In this document: positions 1-9,554 of the stretch, in pieces
How positions within the stretch are numbered: position 1 is the first letter of the stretch
Layout: the number at the start of each line of letters is the position of its first letter
Source of the DNA: Chalciporus piperatus
Taxonomy: Eukaryota; Basidiomycota; Agaricomycetes; Boletales; Boletaceae
Direction: 5' to 3'
Assembly (NCBI GenBank): GCA_038093975.1
Contig: JBBPTG010000248.1
Location: forward strand, 1-35,491
DNA: 35,491 nucleotides
Notes under the pieces: model-generated
Database searches by the model: none
Seen by the model: only the letters and a program-made list of their open reading frames with translations
Told to the model about the DNA's origin: nothing
Made by a program: the position numbers and the translations under genes

Positions 1-324
1 AACTATTACATAATCAGGTCACGTGACAAAGGTCCAGACTTAGATGAGTCAGCAATGATGTCATGGCCTAGACCCGAATCCGTGCCTGGTACCTTTTCTT
101 ATCGTTGTCCCTTTACCTTATATATCTTTCTCTTTATGATTTCCTTATTCGGCTGTTGGTCTGTGCGCACTTCTCAATAGTATATAAGTAGCCCTGTACT
201 TATCACAGACCCCAGTCTAATCCATTTGTTGCTTCACCGCAATTAAGCTTTAGTACTCAGCATATTCCTTCGCAAGGCTTAGTGTTGCCTTAAGTCCCCG
301 CTGTGTTGTGACCCAGTCATAACA
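1..324 (+). repeat. 5' LTR of A1 (partial)
   Basis: Aligns to the last 325 bp of the 454-bp A2 LTR at 14173-14497. It ends in GTCATAACA, the LTR terminus matching the TGTTATAG start seen in A2. A TATA box (TATATAAG) lies at 181-188, so transcription should start near 214. This segment therefore holds the promoter, R and U5. Confidence 0.92.
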
Positions 325-326
325 CT

Positions 327-337
327 TGGATTAGACT
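327..337 (+). promoter_or_regulatory. A1 primer-binding site, self-priming type
   Basis: TGGATTAGACT begins 2 nt after the LTR end. It is the exact reverse complement of AGTCTAATCCA at 214-224 inside the same LTR, which lies 33 bp after the TATA box and so at the expected 5' end of the transcript. An 11-nt match of the mRNA 5' end to the PBS is the arrangement established for self-primed reverse transcription in Tf1. A tRNA primer cannot be excluded because the site begins TGG. Confidence 0.75.
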
Positions 338-475
338 TGAAAACACCGCCTGGACTCTAGGGCTAAAGAGTTGGTCAAGAAGACCGTTTGTGTACGTGAC
401 ACACAGGAGACCGCAACTCCGTCCACTGCTGCATATACGGCCGTCCGCCGTCATAAATTGGATAAAGTTGCTGTT

Positions 476-494
476 CCCCATAGTGCACTAGGGG
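476..494 (+). other. Leader hairpin with self-complementary GTGCAC loop (A1)
   Basis: In the untranslated leader, CCCC-A-TA / GTGCAC / TA-GGGG can fold into a 6-bp stem with one bulged A and a palindromic 6-nt loop. The same 19 nt are unchanged in A2 (14648-14666), although the sequence just downstream has diverged. The shape resembles retroviral dimer-initiation hairpins. The function is inference only. Confidence 0.4.
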
Positions 495-1032
495 CTTTTT
501 GATCGTTCGAGACGTCTTGGGGCCCGCTCACGCGCCAACCCTCTGACTGTAGACACGATCCGGGTTCGCGTGATCACCCGTTGACGTCACGCATTCGCCA
601 TCTGGCTATTCTATTCTTTTGGGCCAGCCTTTAGTGCCCCGTTCCTGTTATCCTCCATACTATAGTATTTTGTTCGAAGACCGGATTGGGATCGTGCCCA
701 ATTGCGAAGGACGACAAGGGAAAAGCGCGTCGCCGCCCCCTTGGCTGAGTCATACGTAGCAACGTAAGCCGGCAGCACCGCCGAGGTACAAAATAGAAAA
801 ACAATAAAAATAGTATCCTGTAGTACGATAGTTTTTTGCTACTGCTCGAAGATAGAAGTTCGAGAGTAGTATATGTGCAAAATCCAAACAGATCTTGGGA
901 AACTTCCTCAGAAGATCTGCAAAGATTCCGATAAGCGTCGCAGGTATTACCTCCGCTCGAAAAAATATTTTCTTCGTCCTCGTGTCTGTCATCCCCAGAG
1001 AACCTTTGGAAGATAGGGTTCAGTAAGGATAT

Positions 1033-2367
1033 ATGTCAGCAGAGTTCTTAGATCAAGAACCACAAGATCAGGGTTACAGATCTCCCCCACGTCACTTCCC
1101 TTCCTCATCCGAAAGTTCACATCCCCCTACTCCCCGTCCCGAAACTCCGATGGCAGATCCAGTAGATCCCATCGCTGCTCTCACCGCCGCTCTGAAGGCA
1201 CTCATTTCAGACAATTCGGACTCTGTGTCCAAAAAGGTAGCCGACCCTGGGAAATGGGATGGTGACCGCACCAAGTTCCGTTTGTGGTGGGCGCAGGTTA
1301 ACGCCTGGCAGTCCGTCCATACGTGGAAAAACAACAAGGTTCGATGCCTCACCGTACTCTCACGGTTAGAAGGAAAAGCAGCTGGGTTCGCCCAGATGAC
1401 AATAGAAAAATGGTCTCGATACGAATTGCTACCACCGCCACCAGTAGAAGGCGAAGCAGAGGAACCGGTTAGAGAACCCCTGGGACTACTAGCATGGCCC
1501 ACGTGGACAATATTTTTACATCTCCTCAAATCACATTTTCAAATAGACGTTCTCGCACATGAGAGTCTTCGAAAATTGGAAGCATTAAAGCAGGCTGGGA
1601 AACCTGTGGACATCTTCCTCCAGGAGTTTGAATTGTTGAAAGCGGAATCGGAGATTGAAGATGCTCATGCCAAAGAGCTTTTGAAAAAGGCAATAGATTA
1701 CAAAATCTATTATCAGGCGCAAATCAACACCAATGTTGATGAGCAAAATCTGACCAACACGATCGACACCTACCGAAAGTTGGGTCGAACTTTCGAACAT
1801 ATCGTCGTTGAACGCGGTGCTCCAGTTCGTCAGGCACCAGCGACTGCGCCCAGGCCTTCATCATCATATCCGTATCTTCCCCCTCGTTACCCAATTGCAT
1901 CACGTCCGCTCCCACGTCCCCCCGCTCCGTATGCGGCCCCCCGTTTCACTCCCACAGGCACACAGCCTGGTCGCGGAGCCCCGATGGATCTGTCAGCACA
2001 GCAAATGCCAAGATCCCCCGTTCGGGGAAACTGTTTCAATTGCGACCAGCCAGGTCATTTTGCAAACGCGTGCCCAAAGCCCCATAGGCCGCGTCAGAGA
2101 CAAGTTGTTATGTGGGATCCATACTCGCAACAATACGTTGAGTCTTCCCTGCCGTTTGACAACCGGCAGATGCCCTTCGCAGGTACCATCCCTGCACCCT
2201 ACCCTCCTACCCCTTCCCCCTACCCCGCTGGCTCGTCCACCAGCACAAGTTACATGTCGCATCAAGCGGCATATACCAATCAAGAAGCGGAAGCGTATTG
2301 GCGTGACCGCATTGAATCAGAAGCCAAGGCACAGGCAGCCGAAGCTTTAAAAGGAAACAGCCAATGA
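1033..2367 (+). CDS. gag: Gag of A1 (444 aa)
   Basis: Capsid/nucleocapsid protein of the element. The N-terminus is Pro/Ser rich; the middle is a helical capsid-like region (about residues 60-260, with the motif WDGDRTKFRLWW); a Pro-rich linker and one CCHC zinc knuckle follow (CFNCDQPGHFANAC, about residues 335-348). The start is the first ATG after a roughly 700-nt leader and is the same in A2. The frame is intact and ends in TGA that overlaps an ATG (ATGA). Pol lies in the -1 frame, and an in-register slippery heptamer sits 12 nt before the stop codon. Confidence 0.93.
   Translation: MSAEFLDQEPQDQGYRSPPRHFPSSSESSHPPTPRPETPMADPVDPIAALTAALKALISDNSDSVSKKVADPGKWDGDRTKFRLWWAQVNAWQSVHTWKNNKVRCLTVLSRLEGKAAGFAQMTIEKWSRYELLPPPPVEGEAEEPVREPLGLLAWPTWTIFLHLLKSHFQIDVLAHESLRKLEALKQAGKPVDIFLQEFELLKAESEIEDAHAKELLKKAIDYKIYYQAQINTNVDEQNLTNTIDTYRKLGRTFEHIVVERGAPVRQAPATAPRPSSSYPYLPPRYPIASRPLPRPPAPYAAPRFTPTGTQPGRGAPMDLSAQQMPRSPVRGNCFNCDQPGHFANACPKPHRPRQRQVVMWDPYSQQYVESSLPFDNRQMPFAGTIPAPYPPTPSPYPAGSSTSTSYMSHQAAYTNQEAEAYWRDRIESEAKAQAAEALKGNSQ
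2346..2352 (+). other. -1 ribosomal frameshift site TTTAAAA (A1 gag/pol)
   Basis: In the gag frame the codons read GCT TTA AAA, giving the canonical X_XXY_YYZ heptamer T_TTA_AAA. The pol frame (-1) is open from 2316, so slippage here would fuse Gag to Pol before the gag stop at 2365-2367. A weak 5-bp hairpin (GAGAA/TTCTC) follows. A2 has the same heptamer in the same register at 16513-16519. Confidence 0.65.
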
Positions 2368-4235
2368 GAGAAATGGGTTCTCGGCGGCTCGGACATAGTT
2401 TACCAAATGGTTGTATTAGTACTACTCCTTGTGTTCCGTTTCAATATAACTTTTCTTCTTCTTCTGAAAGGGCGTCCCTTAGTGGCGTGGCGACAGAAGT
2501 AAAACAATTCGTGCTTAATTCCCTTAAGGTAAAATATTCGAAAAAAGAAATCCCATCAAAAATACATGTAAGGAATCAGAATCGAAAAAACGAGCTGGAT
2601 CTCGCTATTACTATTATGTACGACAAAGGGGAGCAATGGAAGAAAATGGAATTTGCCGCTCTATTGGATTCCGGCGCAACCGAAACGTTTATAGATAAAT
2701 CGTTCTGTGAACGACATGGTTTGACACTGGAAGAACTTCCTTTTCCTATTCCAGTGTACAACGCCGACGGCTCAGAGGGAGCGATAGGCGGTGTCACTCA
2801 CAAGGTTTCACTTGTTTTGGGACACAATGAACATTTCGAGCATATGGACGCTTTTGTTTCTGTACTTGGCACTCATCATATGATCATCGGCTACGATTGG
2901 CTCGAGAGGCACAACCCTGAAATTGACTGGGTAGCTAAACGAGTACGATTCACACGCTGTACAGATCAGTGCAAAGTAGTCAACTATCATTTGAATCGTT
3001 CGTTTTCTATTCGTCGAGTGTTTGAGGCGGGGCTCACCGAGAAAGTCCCAGTAGAACTCCACGAGTACTTAGACGTCTTCTCAGAGCAAGAGAGTGAGCG
3101 TATGCCTACCCGAAAGGCGTGGGACCACGCAATAGATCTCAAGCCTGATTTTGTTCCCAAAAAGGGTCGGGTGATTCCGATGTCCGAACAGGAACTAGAT
3201 GACGTTAAAAAGTTCATCGATAAGGAGTTATCGAAAGGATATCTTCGTCCGTCGAAATCCCCTCAGACATCTCCTGTTTTCTTTATTCCAAAAAAGGACG
3301 GTAAAAAGAGATTAGTTATGGATTATCGTTACGTAAATGAGGGAACTGTCAAGAACGCTTACCCTCTTCCCCTCATTTCCGGACTTATCGACCAGCTCAA
3401 AGGAGCTGATATGTTTACTAAAATGGACCTACGTTGGGGTTATAATAATGTTAGAATAAAAGAAGGTGACGAATGGAAAGCGGCTTTCGTTACTCCATTT
3501 GGCGCTTACGAACCTGTTGTTATGTACTTTGGACTTACGAACTCTCCCCCCACATTCCAACAAATGATGAATGATCTATTTAGCGATCTTCATGGGGTTC
3601 TTATTATTTATATCGACGATCTCATGATCTTTACGTTCGGAAAAACTAGAGCAGAGCACTTAGAAATAGTTAAAACCGTATTGCAACGTCTCAGAGAGAA
3701 CGATCTTTACGTAAAACCAGAAAAGTGTAGCTTCGCGGTGGATTCCGTAGATTTCTTGGGAATGGTTATCTCCCAGAAAGGCGTAGAGATGGACACCTCA
3801 AAGGTGCAGGCTATTTTGGATTGGCCGGCGCCAACTCGGTTGAAGGGTGTTCAGTCCTTTTTAGGATTGGCGAACTTCTACCGACGCTTCATTCAGGGCT
3901 TCGCTGACATTGCTCGTCCCTTGAATGACCTTACCAAAAAGGACACACCATACCGGTGGGGACCGGAGCAACAGCAAGCTTTTGACAAGCTGAAGCAGCA
4001 ATTCACTACCGCTCCGCTTTTAGCTTATCCTGACCGCTCTAAAGAAGTCAGAGTAGAAACGGACGCTAGTGATATTGCAACGGGAGCTGTGCTCTCGGTT
4101 AAATGCGATGATGGCCTCTGGAGGCCTTGTGCCTTCATTTCCCATTCCTTTAGTTCTGCCGAGAAGAACTACCCGGTTTATGACAAGGAGCTTCTAGCTG
4201 TCATTCGGGCTTTGTGTTACGCTTGTACCGGGTAG
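2364..4235 (+). pseudogene. pol: Pol of A1: protease, RT, truncated RNase H
   Basis: Polyprotein that replicates the element. Seen in order: retropepsin-type aspartic protease (LLDSGATETF, about residue 100); RT with DYRYVNEG, DLRWGYNNVR and the catalytic YIDD (about residue 417); and the start of RNase H (VETDASD and YDKELLAVIRAL, about residues 565-615). At 4214 the frame runs into the LTR of B1 and stops after six foreign residues, so the rest of RNase H and all of integrase are lost. The part present has no stop or frameshift. In vivo the frame is probably entered by -1 frameshifting at 2346; the ATG at 2364 overlapping the gag stop would also allow reinitiation. Confidence 0.93.
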
Positions 4236-4681
4236 GTCAAAGCGTAGACACAAAAGCCTAGTCAAAGACAAGGGTTTCAAGGTAGCCTAACGATGGGATG
4301 TCCACGTTAAGGCCTAGCGTCCGTTCAAGAGTGGGACGGTGACTCTCAGAGGGTTCAAGGAAGCGAGGAATGACCAAGCTAGATTGCGTAGGTCTAAGTT
4401 AAGGTTACAGGAGAAACTCGAGGGTTTATATAAGTAGAGAAACGAGTTAAGGGCAGGCATGGAACCGGTTGGAATGTGTAAGAACAAGCTATGACGAATA
4501 GGAATGAGTCATGCTTGGTAAGAGTACGAGTCAGCGATGACGAAGTATGGAATGTGAAAGAACATCGAAGAACATCCGCTGACTAAAGTAAGCAAGAAAT
4601 AAGAGGCCTAGGCAGGACTCGAACCAGCGACTAGGACTTAGTACAAGGTAATGAGAAAGGAAAGAATGAATGATCGTAACA
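4215..4681 (-). repeat. 3' LTR of B1 (alpha subfamily)
   Basis: 467 bp. On the minus strand it runs TGTTACGATC...GTAACA, with the terminal inverted repeat TGTTAC/GTAACA. Contains a TATA box (minus-strand TATATAAA) and, at 4390-4401, the R-region 12-mer complementary to the primer site. Nearly identical to 10886-11352. Confidence 0.93.
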
Positions 4682-4692
4682 TTACCCCCGTA
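4682..4692 (-). promoter_or_regulatory. Polypurine tract of B1
   Basis: On the minus strand the bases just before the 3' LTR read TACGGGGGTAA. The same purine-rich run (with four Gs) precedes the 3' LTR of B2. This is the expected position of the plus-strand primer. Confidence 0.6.
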
Positions 4693-4726
4693 TTAGAATC
4701 AAGTCATCGACGAAGATAAAAACTAG

Positions 4727-5893
4727 TCAAATGTTTAACCCGTAATGTCCAGGAGAACCGGTCATGTTTGCATATCCGACATCGTCGGTCGGATCATCTC
4801 CGTCATAGAGAGTGGCGTCGTCGTCGTCGCGTGAATAAGTCTCACCCGAGATACGGGTATAGAGTGGAGGGGGGCGTCGAGCAGCTCGATTGGTATTCGT
4901 TGATCGGCGGGAACGGGAAGAGGGCGCAACAGGTGGCGTGGTTGTATGTCTCTGCCCACGCCTAAGTGGGCAACGACCTTGAATGTGACCGGGTGCCCAG
5001 CGGAAGCACGTGGGACACTGGTATACGGGACAGTGGATACGTATATGGCCCAGTCTGTGACATACGAAGCAGGCGTCATGGTACTGGGGATGTGAGGTGG
5101 ATAGAGGTATGGTGCCAGTCCGTTGTCGTTGCGAGGTAATATGGTTGCGTTCTGCACGAAAGAACACTGCCTCTTCTTCATCGTTCAAAGGGGAACTAGA
5201 TGCGGAAGGCGTCGACGAGGGGAGAGATGAGGTGGAAACTCCGATGACAGGGATGGGGGATTGAGCCGCAGAGGCGGACTCTCTGAGGTAACGGTCTAGG
5301 TCGTCCAGAAACTCCGGCATCCGTAGCTCGTAGAGAGCAATGCTGAGGTTGGTAATTAAATCACCGTGGATATTGCGGATGGAAGCAGCTTCTGAATGAG
5401 CTTGGTGAACCGTCGTCAGGGAAGGAGGAAGATTGGCGAGACGGGATGCTTGCAGGTAGGCGCGGTAAAGGGCGAAGAGGGGTGACCCCAGATCAAGGTG
5501 GGCTCCGATGGGTACCGAGAGTCGTGAGTCTAGCAAGAATTGGGACATGCGATCCATAACGGCATTATCCATCAACTCGTCGCGAAGACGATGGGCGGTG
5601 AGTGGTAGTTCAATGGGTAGGACTCTGACCGTGGGAGTAGCGGCAATATGCGTGGGGGCGTCTAGGTCTTCCTGCAAGATCGGCCATCCAGCGGAGTTTA
5701 ATGGGAGACCGGTGGTATTCCATCCAGCCTCAGCGACGGTTGGGCTAGGGGGTTCTGGAGAGGAGGGACGAGTGGGTTGAATAGGTAGAGAACGAATAGG
5801 TAAGCCAGGGGGGTAAGTAGGAGAGGAAGAAGAACGGGACAGAGAAGAGATGGAAGACATAGTAGAGGACGAAGGGGTGGTAGGAGCGGACAT
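4727..5893 (-). CDS. ORF3 of B1: 388-aa double zinc-knuckle protein
   Basis: Extra ORF between the chromodomain and the 3' LTR, on the same strand as pol; its ATG comes 4 nt after the pol stop codon. The N-terminal 60 residues are Ser/Pro/Thr rich; residues about 90-205 look helical; then a CCHC knuckle CX2CX4HX4C (C275, C278, H283, C288) and at once a second, CX2CX6HX4C (C293, C296, H303, C308); then a basic tail and an acidic C-terminus. This layout is Gag-like, but the sequence is not that of the element's own Gag. The second copy (30338-31505) is alike apart from one frameshift, so the ORF belongs to the family. Nucleic-acid binding is likely; the actual role is unknown to me. Confidence 0.85.
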   Translation of the reverse strand: MSAPTTPSSSTMSSISSLSRSSSSPTYPPGLPIRSLPIQPTRPSSPEPPSPTVAEAGWNTTGLPLNSAGWPILQEDLDAPTHIAATPTVRVLPIELPLTAHRLRDELMDNAVMDRMSQFLLDSRLSVPIGAHLDLGSPLFALYRAYLQASRLANLPPSLTTVHQAHSEAASIRNIHGDLITNLSIALYELRMPEFLDDLDRYLRESASAAQSPIPVIGVSTSSLPSSTPSASSSPLNDEEEAVFFRAERNHITSQRQRTGTIPLSTSHPQYHDACFVCHRLGHIRIHCPVYQCPTCFRWAPGHIQGRCPLRRGQRHTTTPPVAPSSRSRRSTNTNRAARRPPPLYTRISGETYSRDDDDATLYDGDDPTDDVGYANMTGSPGHYGLNI

Positions 5894-5897
5894 GGTC

Positions 5898-8438
5898 TTA
5901 GCGGCGGGTTTTGCGTCTGACAGAAGATGGGGATCTTTGGGAAGAGGGGAAGGCGGACGGGTGAGCTTTTTTATAGTTTTCTAGGACTTCTGTGGCGTGG
6001 GTAAGGTCTGCTTCTTTAAGCCAGCGGTCTTCATCGGAAGAATATCCTTTCCAGCGGACTAGGTACGAGTGGCGCCCGGAAGAACCTCGGTGACGGAGAA
6101 TTCTTTCAATTTCGTATTCCTCTTCGCCTTCTATTAGGTCAGGCGGTGGAGCGGGAAAGTTCGGTCCGTGGACGGGGTTTTCGCGATAGGGCGATAACAG
6201 AGAAGCATGGAACACGGGGTGAATTCTCCACGTCTGTGGGAGACGGAGTCTGTAGGATAGCGGAGATAGGACTTGGGTGATGGTAAAGGGTCCTTCCCGT
6301 TTTGGGGCGAACTTTGGGGAAGTCAGGGATCGTTTGAGGTTCCTCGCTTCCAGCCAGACTTTGTCTCCTTTGGCGAACGGTTTGAACTTCTGTCGAGTTC
6401 GTGCAGCCATCACTTGTCTGGCGAGTTCGTGTGAGGCGAGCGCTTCGTCTCTGGCAGCGGTGAGAGAGTGGAGACGAAGTTCGACAGCGGGTAATGCGGA
6501 ATCGGCGATCACCGCAGGAAGAGGACGGGGTTCATATCCCATCATGAGGTAGAACGGGGATTTGCCGGTGACAGAGTGGGGCCGATGATTGTGTGCAAAT
6601 TCTGCGTGGGAAATGGAATCAGCCCAGGATATGGGGTTATCTCCGCAATAGATTCGAAGGTAAGTCTCAACTTCCTGGTTGACGCGTTCAGTTTCTCCAT
6701 CAGACTGGGGATGATAGGCGGTGGAAAGGGAAAGGTCATATCCGAGGATTCGTCCTAGTTCACGAGCGAATTCGGATGCGAATTGTGGTCCTCTGTCACT
6801 GATGATTTTGTCGTAAAGACCGAATCTTAAGTAGACTTTGTGGAAAAAGAGGGAAGCGATCCCTTCGGCCGTGACGGTTTTCTTGGTAGGGCAAAGAATT
6901 ACCCCCTTTGTAAGCCCGTGGTCGACCACGACCAACAGAGAATCAAAGCCATTGGAAATGGGTAGGTCGGTGATGAGATCACAGGACACTTGTTGGAATG
7001 GTTTAGAACTCTTTGAGGGTATTGGCATCAGAGGAGGGGTGGTTGGATGTGTGTTTGCCTTATTCTGTTGGCAAGTTGCGCATCCTTCTACGTATTTGCG
7101 AACGAATTGGGCAAGTCCGGGCCACCAAAACTCAGCGGCGACTAATTGCCGAGTCTTGAGATAGCCAGGGTGGCCGGCGGTGGGATGATCATGGCATCGT
7201 TGGACTACGGTGCGACGTAGGTCTTCATCCGGTGGGATGTAGACACGACCTTGATAGGTCAGGACGCCGTTAGTCATCTGCCAATCTGCCAGTCTAGAGC
7301 GGAAAGGTGCAGGGATGTCACCGTCAATGGCCTGCAACGCCGTGAGGAGAAACGGGTCGTCCTTGGAAAGATTGGAGATGTGATTGTTCATCGCAGAGTC
7401 AATGACACGGACGAATAGCGAGGGTGGTAGCAGGGTGGTACCCGCATTGTCATCGGCGTCAGTGGGGAAGTGATCGGCACGCCTAGATAAGGCATCAGGA
7501 CCGGCGAGGGACGAGCCAGGGACGTGGATCATTTTTAAGTCAAAGTCGGCAAGGTCAAGGAGCCAGCGGGCTTGCCGACGGTTCAGGTTCTGGGGTTGGC
7601 GAAAGTAGGTCAGGTTTTTGTGATCGGTGAACACCTGGACGGGGAAGGGGGAGCCATGGAGGTAGTGCCGCCAGGTCTTTAGTGCGCGAATGACAGCAAG
7701 AAGTTCACGATCGTAAATATCGTAATTTCGCTCTGCGTCACCGAAGGACTGGGAGAGATACGAACAGGGATGCCAATCGCCGTTGGCGTCGGTTTGGAGG
7801 AGTATTCCTCCAGAGGCAAATTTGGAGGCATCAGTCGCGATGGCGAAGGGTTTGGAGAGGTCAGGGAATCGCAGGACGGGTTTTGCCAAGAACATCTGTT
7901 TCAGGCGAGCGAAGGCATTTTGGCAGGCATTGGTCCAATCCCATCGATGGTCCTTTTTGGTTAGATCGATCAGAGGGCGAGCGACCAAAGAGTAGTTTGG
8001 GATAAAACGTCGGTAGAAGTTGGCGAAGCCAAGGAATGAGCGAACTTCCTTAACGGTGGAGGGGATGGGCCATTGAGAGATGCCGTCGAGTTTGATGGGA
8101 TCCATGGCAAGCTCTCCTGGGCGGACGATCATGCCGAGATATTCAACCTCGTTTACGGCAAAGTTACATTTCTCCAAGCGAAGATGGAGATCTAGCTCCT
8201 GCATGCGCTCGAGAACTCGTTGGGTGTGAACAGTGTGAGTGGTGTCGTCGGGGGAGAAGATGAGAAGGTCGTCCATATAGATGACGAGCCATCCTTCAGC
8301 CACGGCCTGCAAAAGAAGGCTCATAAGCGCCAGAGTCAGACACGAAATGAAGAAGACTATGAATGGCCTGGAAGAGGCCTTGCAGTGAGGAAGGGAAGTT
8401 AATGAACTACTTTTGATACGGACATTATTGTAACCCAT
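5898..8438 (-). pseudogene. pol: Pol of B1, C-terminal part: RT palm, RNase H, integrase, chromodomain
   Basis: 846-codon open frame with RT catalytic IYMDD (residues 53-57), RNase H (ATDASKFASGG...YDRELLAVIRALK), integrase zinc finger H-H-C-C (HDHPTAGH...CATC), the DDE core (CDLITDLP, SDRGPQFASEF, then the ERVNQE helix) and a C-terminal chromodomain (EEEYEIERIL...YLVRWKGY) expected to bind histone marks and guide integration. The frame opens only within RT because of upstream damage: residues 10-47 are not RT sequence. RNase H, integrase and chromodomain look intact. Confidence 0.9.
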
Positions 8439-8519
8439 CGTATCAGCTTAATTAAAAGATCTAGCGCTGGACACAACAGATCTCCAATAGTGGCGTGTGA
8501 GTCATGGTAGTGTGTTCAT

Positions 8520-9470
8520 TCAGATATCGATAGTCCTGACAGGGTCGGAGTTTTCCGTCTTTCTTTTTGACAAAGAAGAAGGGAGATGCTTGGGGGGAAT
8601 TGGAAGGACGTATCTTTCCGGTGCGAAGATTTTCTTCAAGGAAGTCTTCTGTGGCTTTTTCTCGTCTGGGGATAGCGGATAGAGTTTCCCGATTTTGGGG
8701 ACGAAGGATTCCTTCAGGTTAATCTCGTGGTCGTAAATTCGAGGAAGGTGGCCGGCCGAAGGTTCGTCAAAAACCGAGGCGTATTTGGCATATTCTCTCG
8801 GAAGGGTAGATTTAGGTTTGGCCAGCTCGGCCGCGATTGCAAGTTCCGTAGCTCTGGTGAGGCGAGCAACAACGTGGTTTGGGACAAAGCGTGAGCCGCA
8901 ACGAATGATGCGGTTTAGGGTATGGTTTTCATAGGCGCGATTGAGGAAGGTGGATTCGGTTTCAGAATCTAGGTAGTCATAGAGTTGTTTGTCGATCTCC
9001 GGGGTTACATAGGAGTGTCGAGGGGGAGGAGTAGGTCGAGTGAAGAGTCGGTCATTGGTTTTACAGGCTGAAGCGTGCATAGCATATAACCTTTTTGACT
9101 CGTCGATAGATTTTGATAGTGAGAGGGTTCGTCGACGCCAATCAATGATTGGGTTAGCCTTTTCGAGCCATGGGAGACCTAGGATGACGTTTTCGTTTCC
9201 GCAGTTCATGACGTGGAAGGTTACTTCTTGCGCAAGTCCTTCGATGTCGAGGAAGAGGGTGGTGGTGAAGAGTATCATTCCGCTTTTGTTTGCGGTTTGG
9301 TCGACGTTTCGAACTCGAATGGGGTTTTCAAGTCGAGTGGTTGGGATTCGATTTTTACGTACGAAGGCCCAATCGATGCAGGAGATGTCTGCGCCGCTAT
9401 CAATGAGGGCGCGGGTTTCGACGGCTTTCATCGTGTGCGAGGGAACGATAATCTGTATGGGAATTTGCAT
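8520..9470 (-). pseudogene. pol: Pol of B1, N-terminal part: protease and linker, frameshifted before RT
   Basis: Aspartic protease with ALIDSGADISCID near residue 25 and a second conserved block VILGLPWLEKANP. It then enters the RT N-terminus ([18 protein letters not shown]). Compared with B2 (27526-27545), one A is missing from GAAAAAGCC near 8665-8672, and the frame after it is wrong. Read in the restored frame the RT start is recognisable ([18 protein letters not shown]) until the scrambled segment. Upstream the frame stays open back across the gag stop (CTG CCG ACG CAA ...), as expected for frameshift entry. Confidence 0.88.
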
Positions 9471-9514
9471 AGAGCGCTTTCGCGACTTTACAAGTACAGG
9501 TGCACACGTGACTG

Positions 9515-9554
9515 GGGAAGCTTGCGTCGGCAGAGCTTCCCGGTCTAAAAACCC
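9515..9554 (-). other. -1 frameshift signal of B1: GGGTTTT, 6-nt spacer, 8-bp hairpin
   Basis: On the minus strand the gag codons AAG GGT TTT TAG contain the in-register heptamer G_GGT_TTT (9554-9548), directly before the gag stop. After a 6-nt spacer (TAGACC), GGGAAGCT (9541-9534) pairs perfectly with AGCTTCCC (9522-9515) across an 11-nt loop. The -1 frame is open and is the pol frame. The same signal occurs in B2. All three parts of a textbook -1 signal are present. Confidence 0.8.

Larger units (their letters stand above)
1..4214 (+). mobile_element. Ty3/gypsy element A1 (chromovirus-like, truncated at both ends)
   Basis: Copy of LTR retrotransposon family A, nearly identical to 14173-18382 (element A2). 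The window starts about 130 bp into the 5' LTR. Order: partial LTR, primer site, 700-bp leader, gag, pol (protease, RT, start of RNase H). The copy stops abruptly at 4214, inside RNase H, where the LTR of element B1 begins. The missing part (rest of RNase H, integrase, chromodomain, 3' LTR) does not resume on the other side of B1 at 11353, so this is not a simple nested insertion. Confidence 0.93.

Noticed and set aside
327..339. tRNA-type primer site (TGG start) in family A
   Set aside because: The 11-nt complement within the LTR at the expected mRNA start explains the site better; I could not match a tRNA from sequence alone.
750..992. 80-codon minus-strand ORF in the A1 leader, also present in A2 (14920-15162)
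   Set aside because: It is kept only because the leaders are alike. Indels between the copies change its sequence, it has no motif, and it is antisense to the element.
4762..5181. 139-codon ORF overlapping ORF3 in another frame
   Set aside because: Overlaps the zinc-knuckle region in a different frame with no motif; the ORF3 frame carries the conserved Cys/His pattern.
6277..6552. Antisense ORFs across B1 and B2 pol (e.g. 6277-6552, 7770-7995, 29760-29954)
   Set aside because: Shadows of conserved pol codons; they recur in both copies only because pol does.
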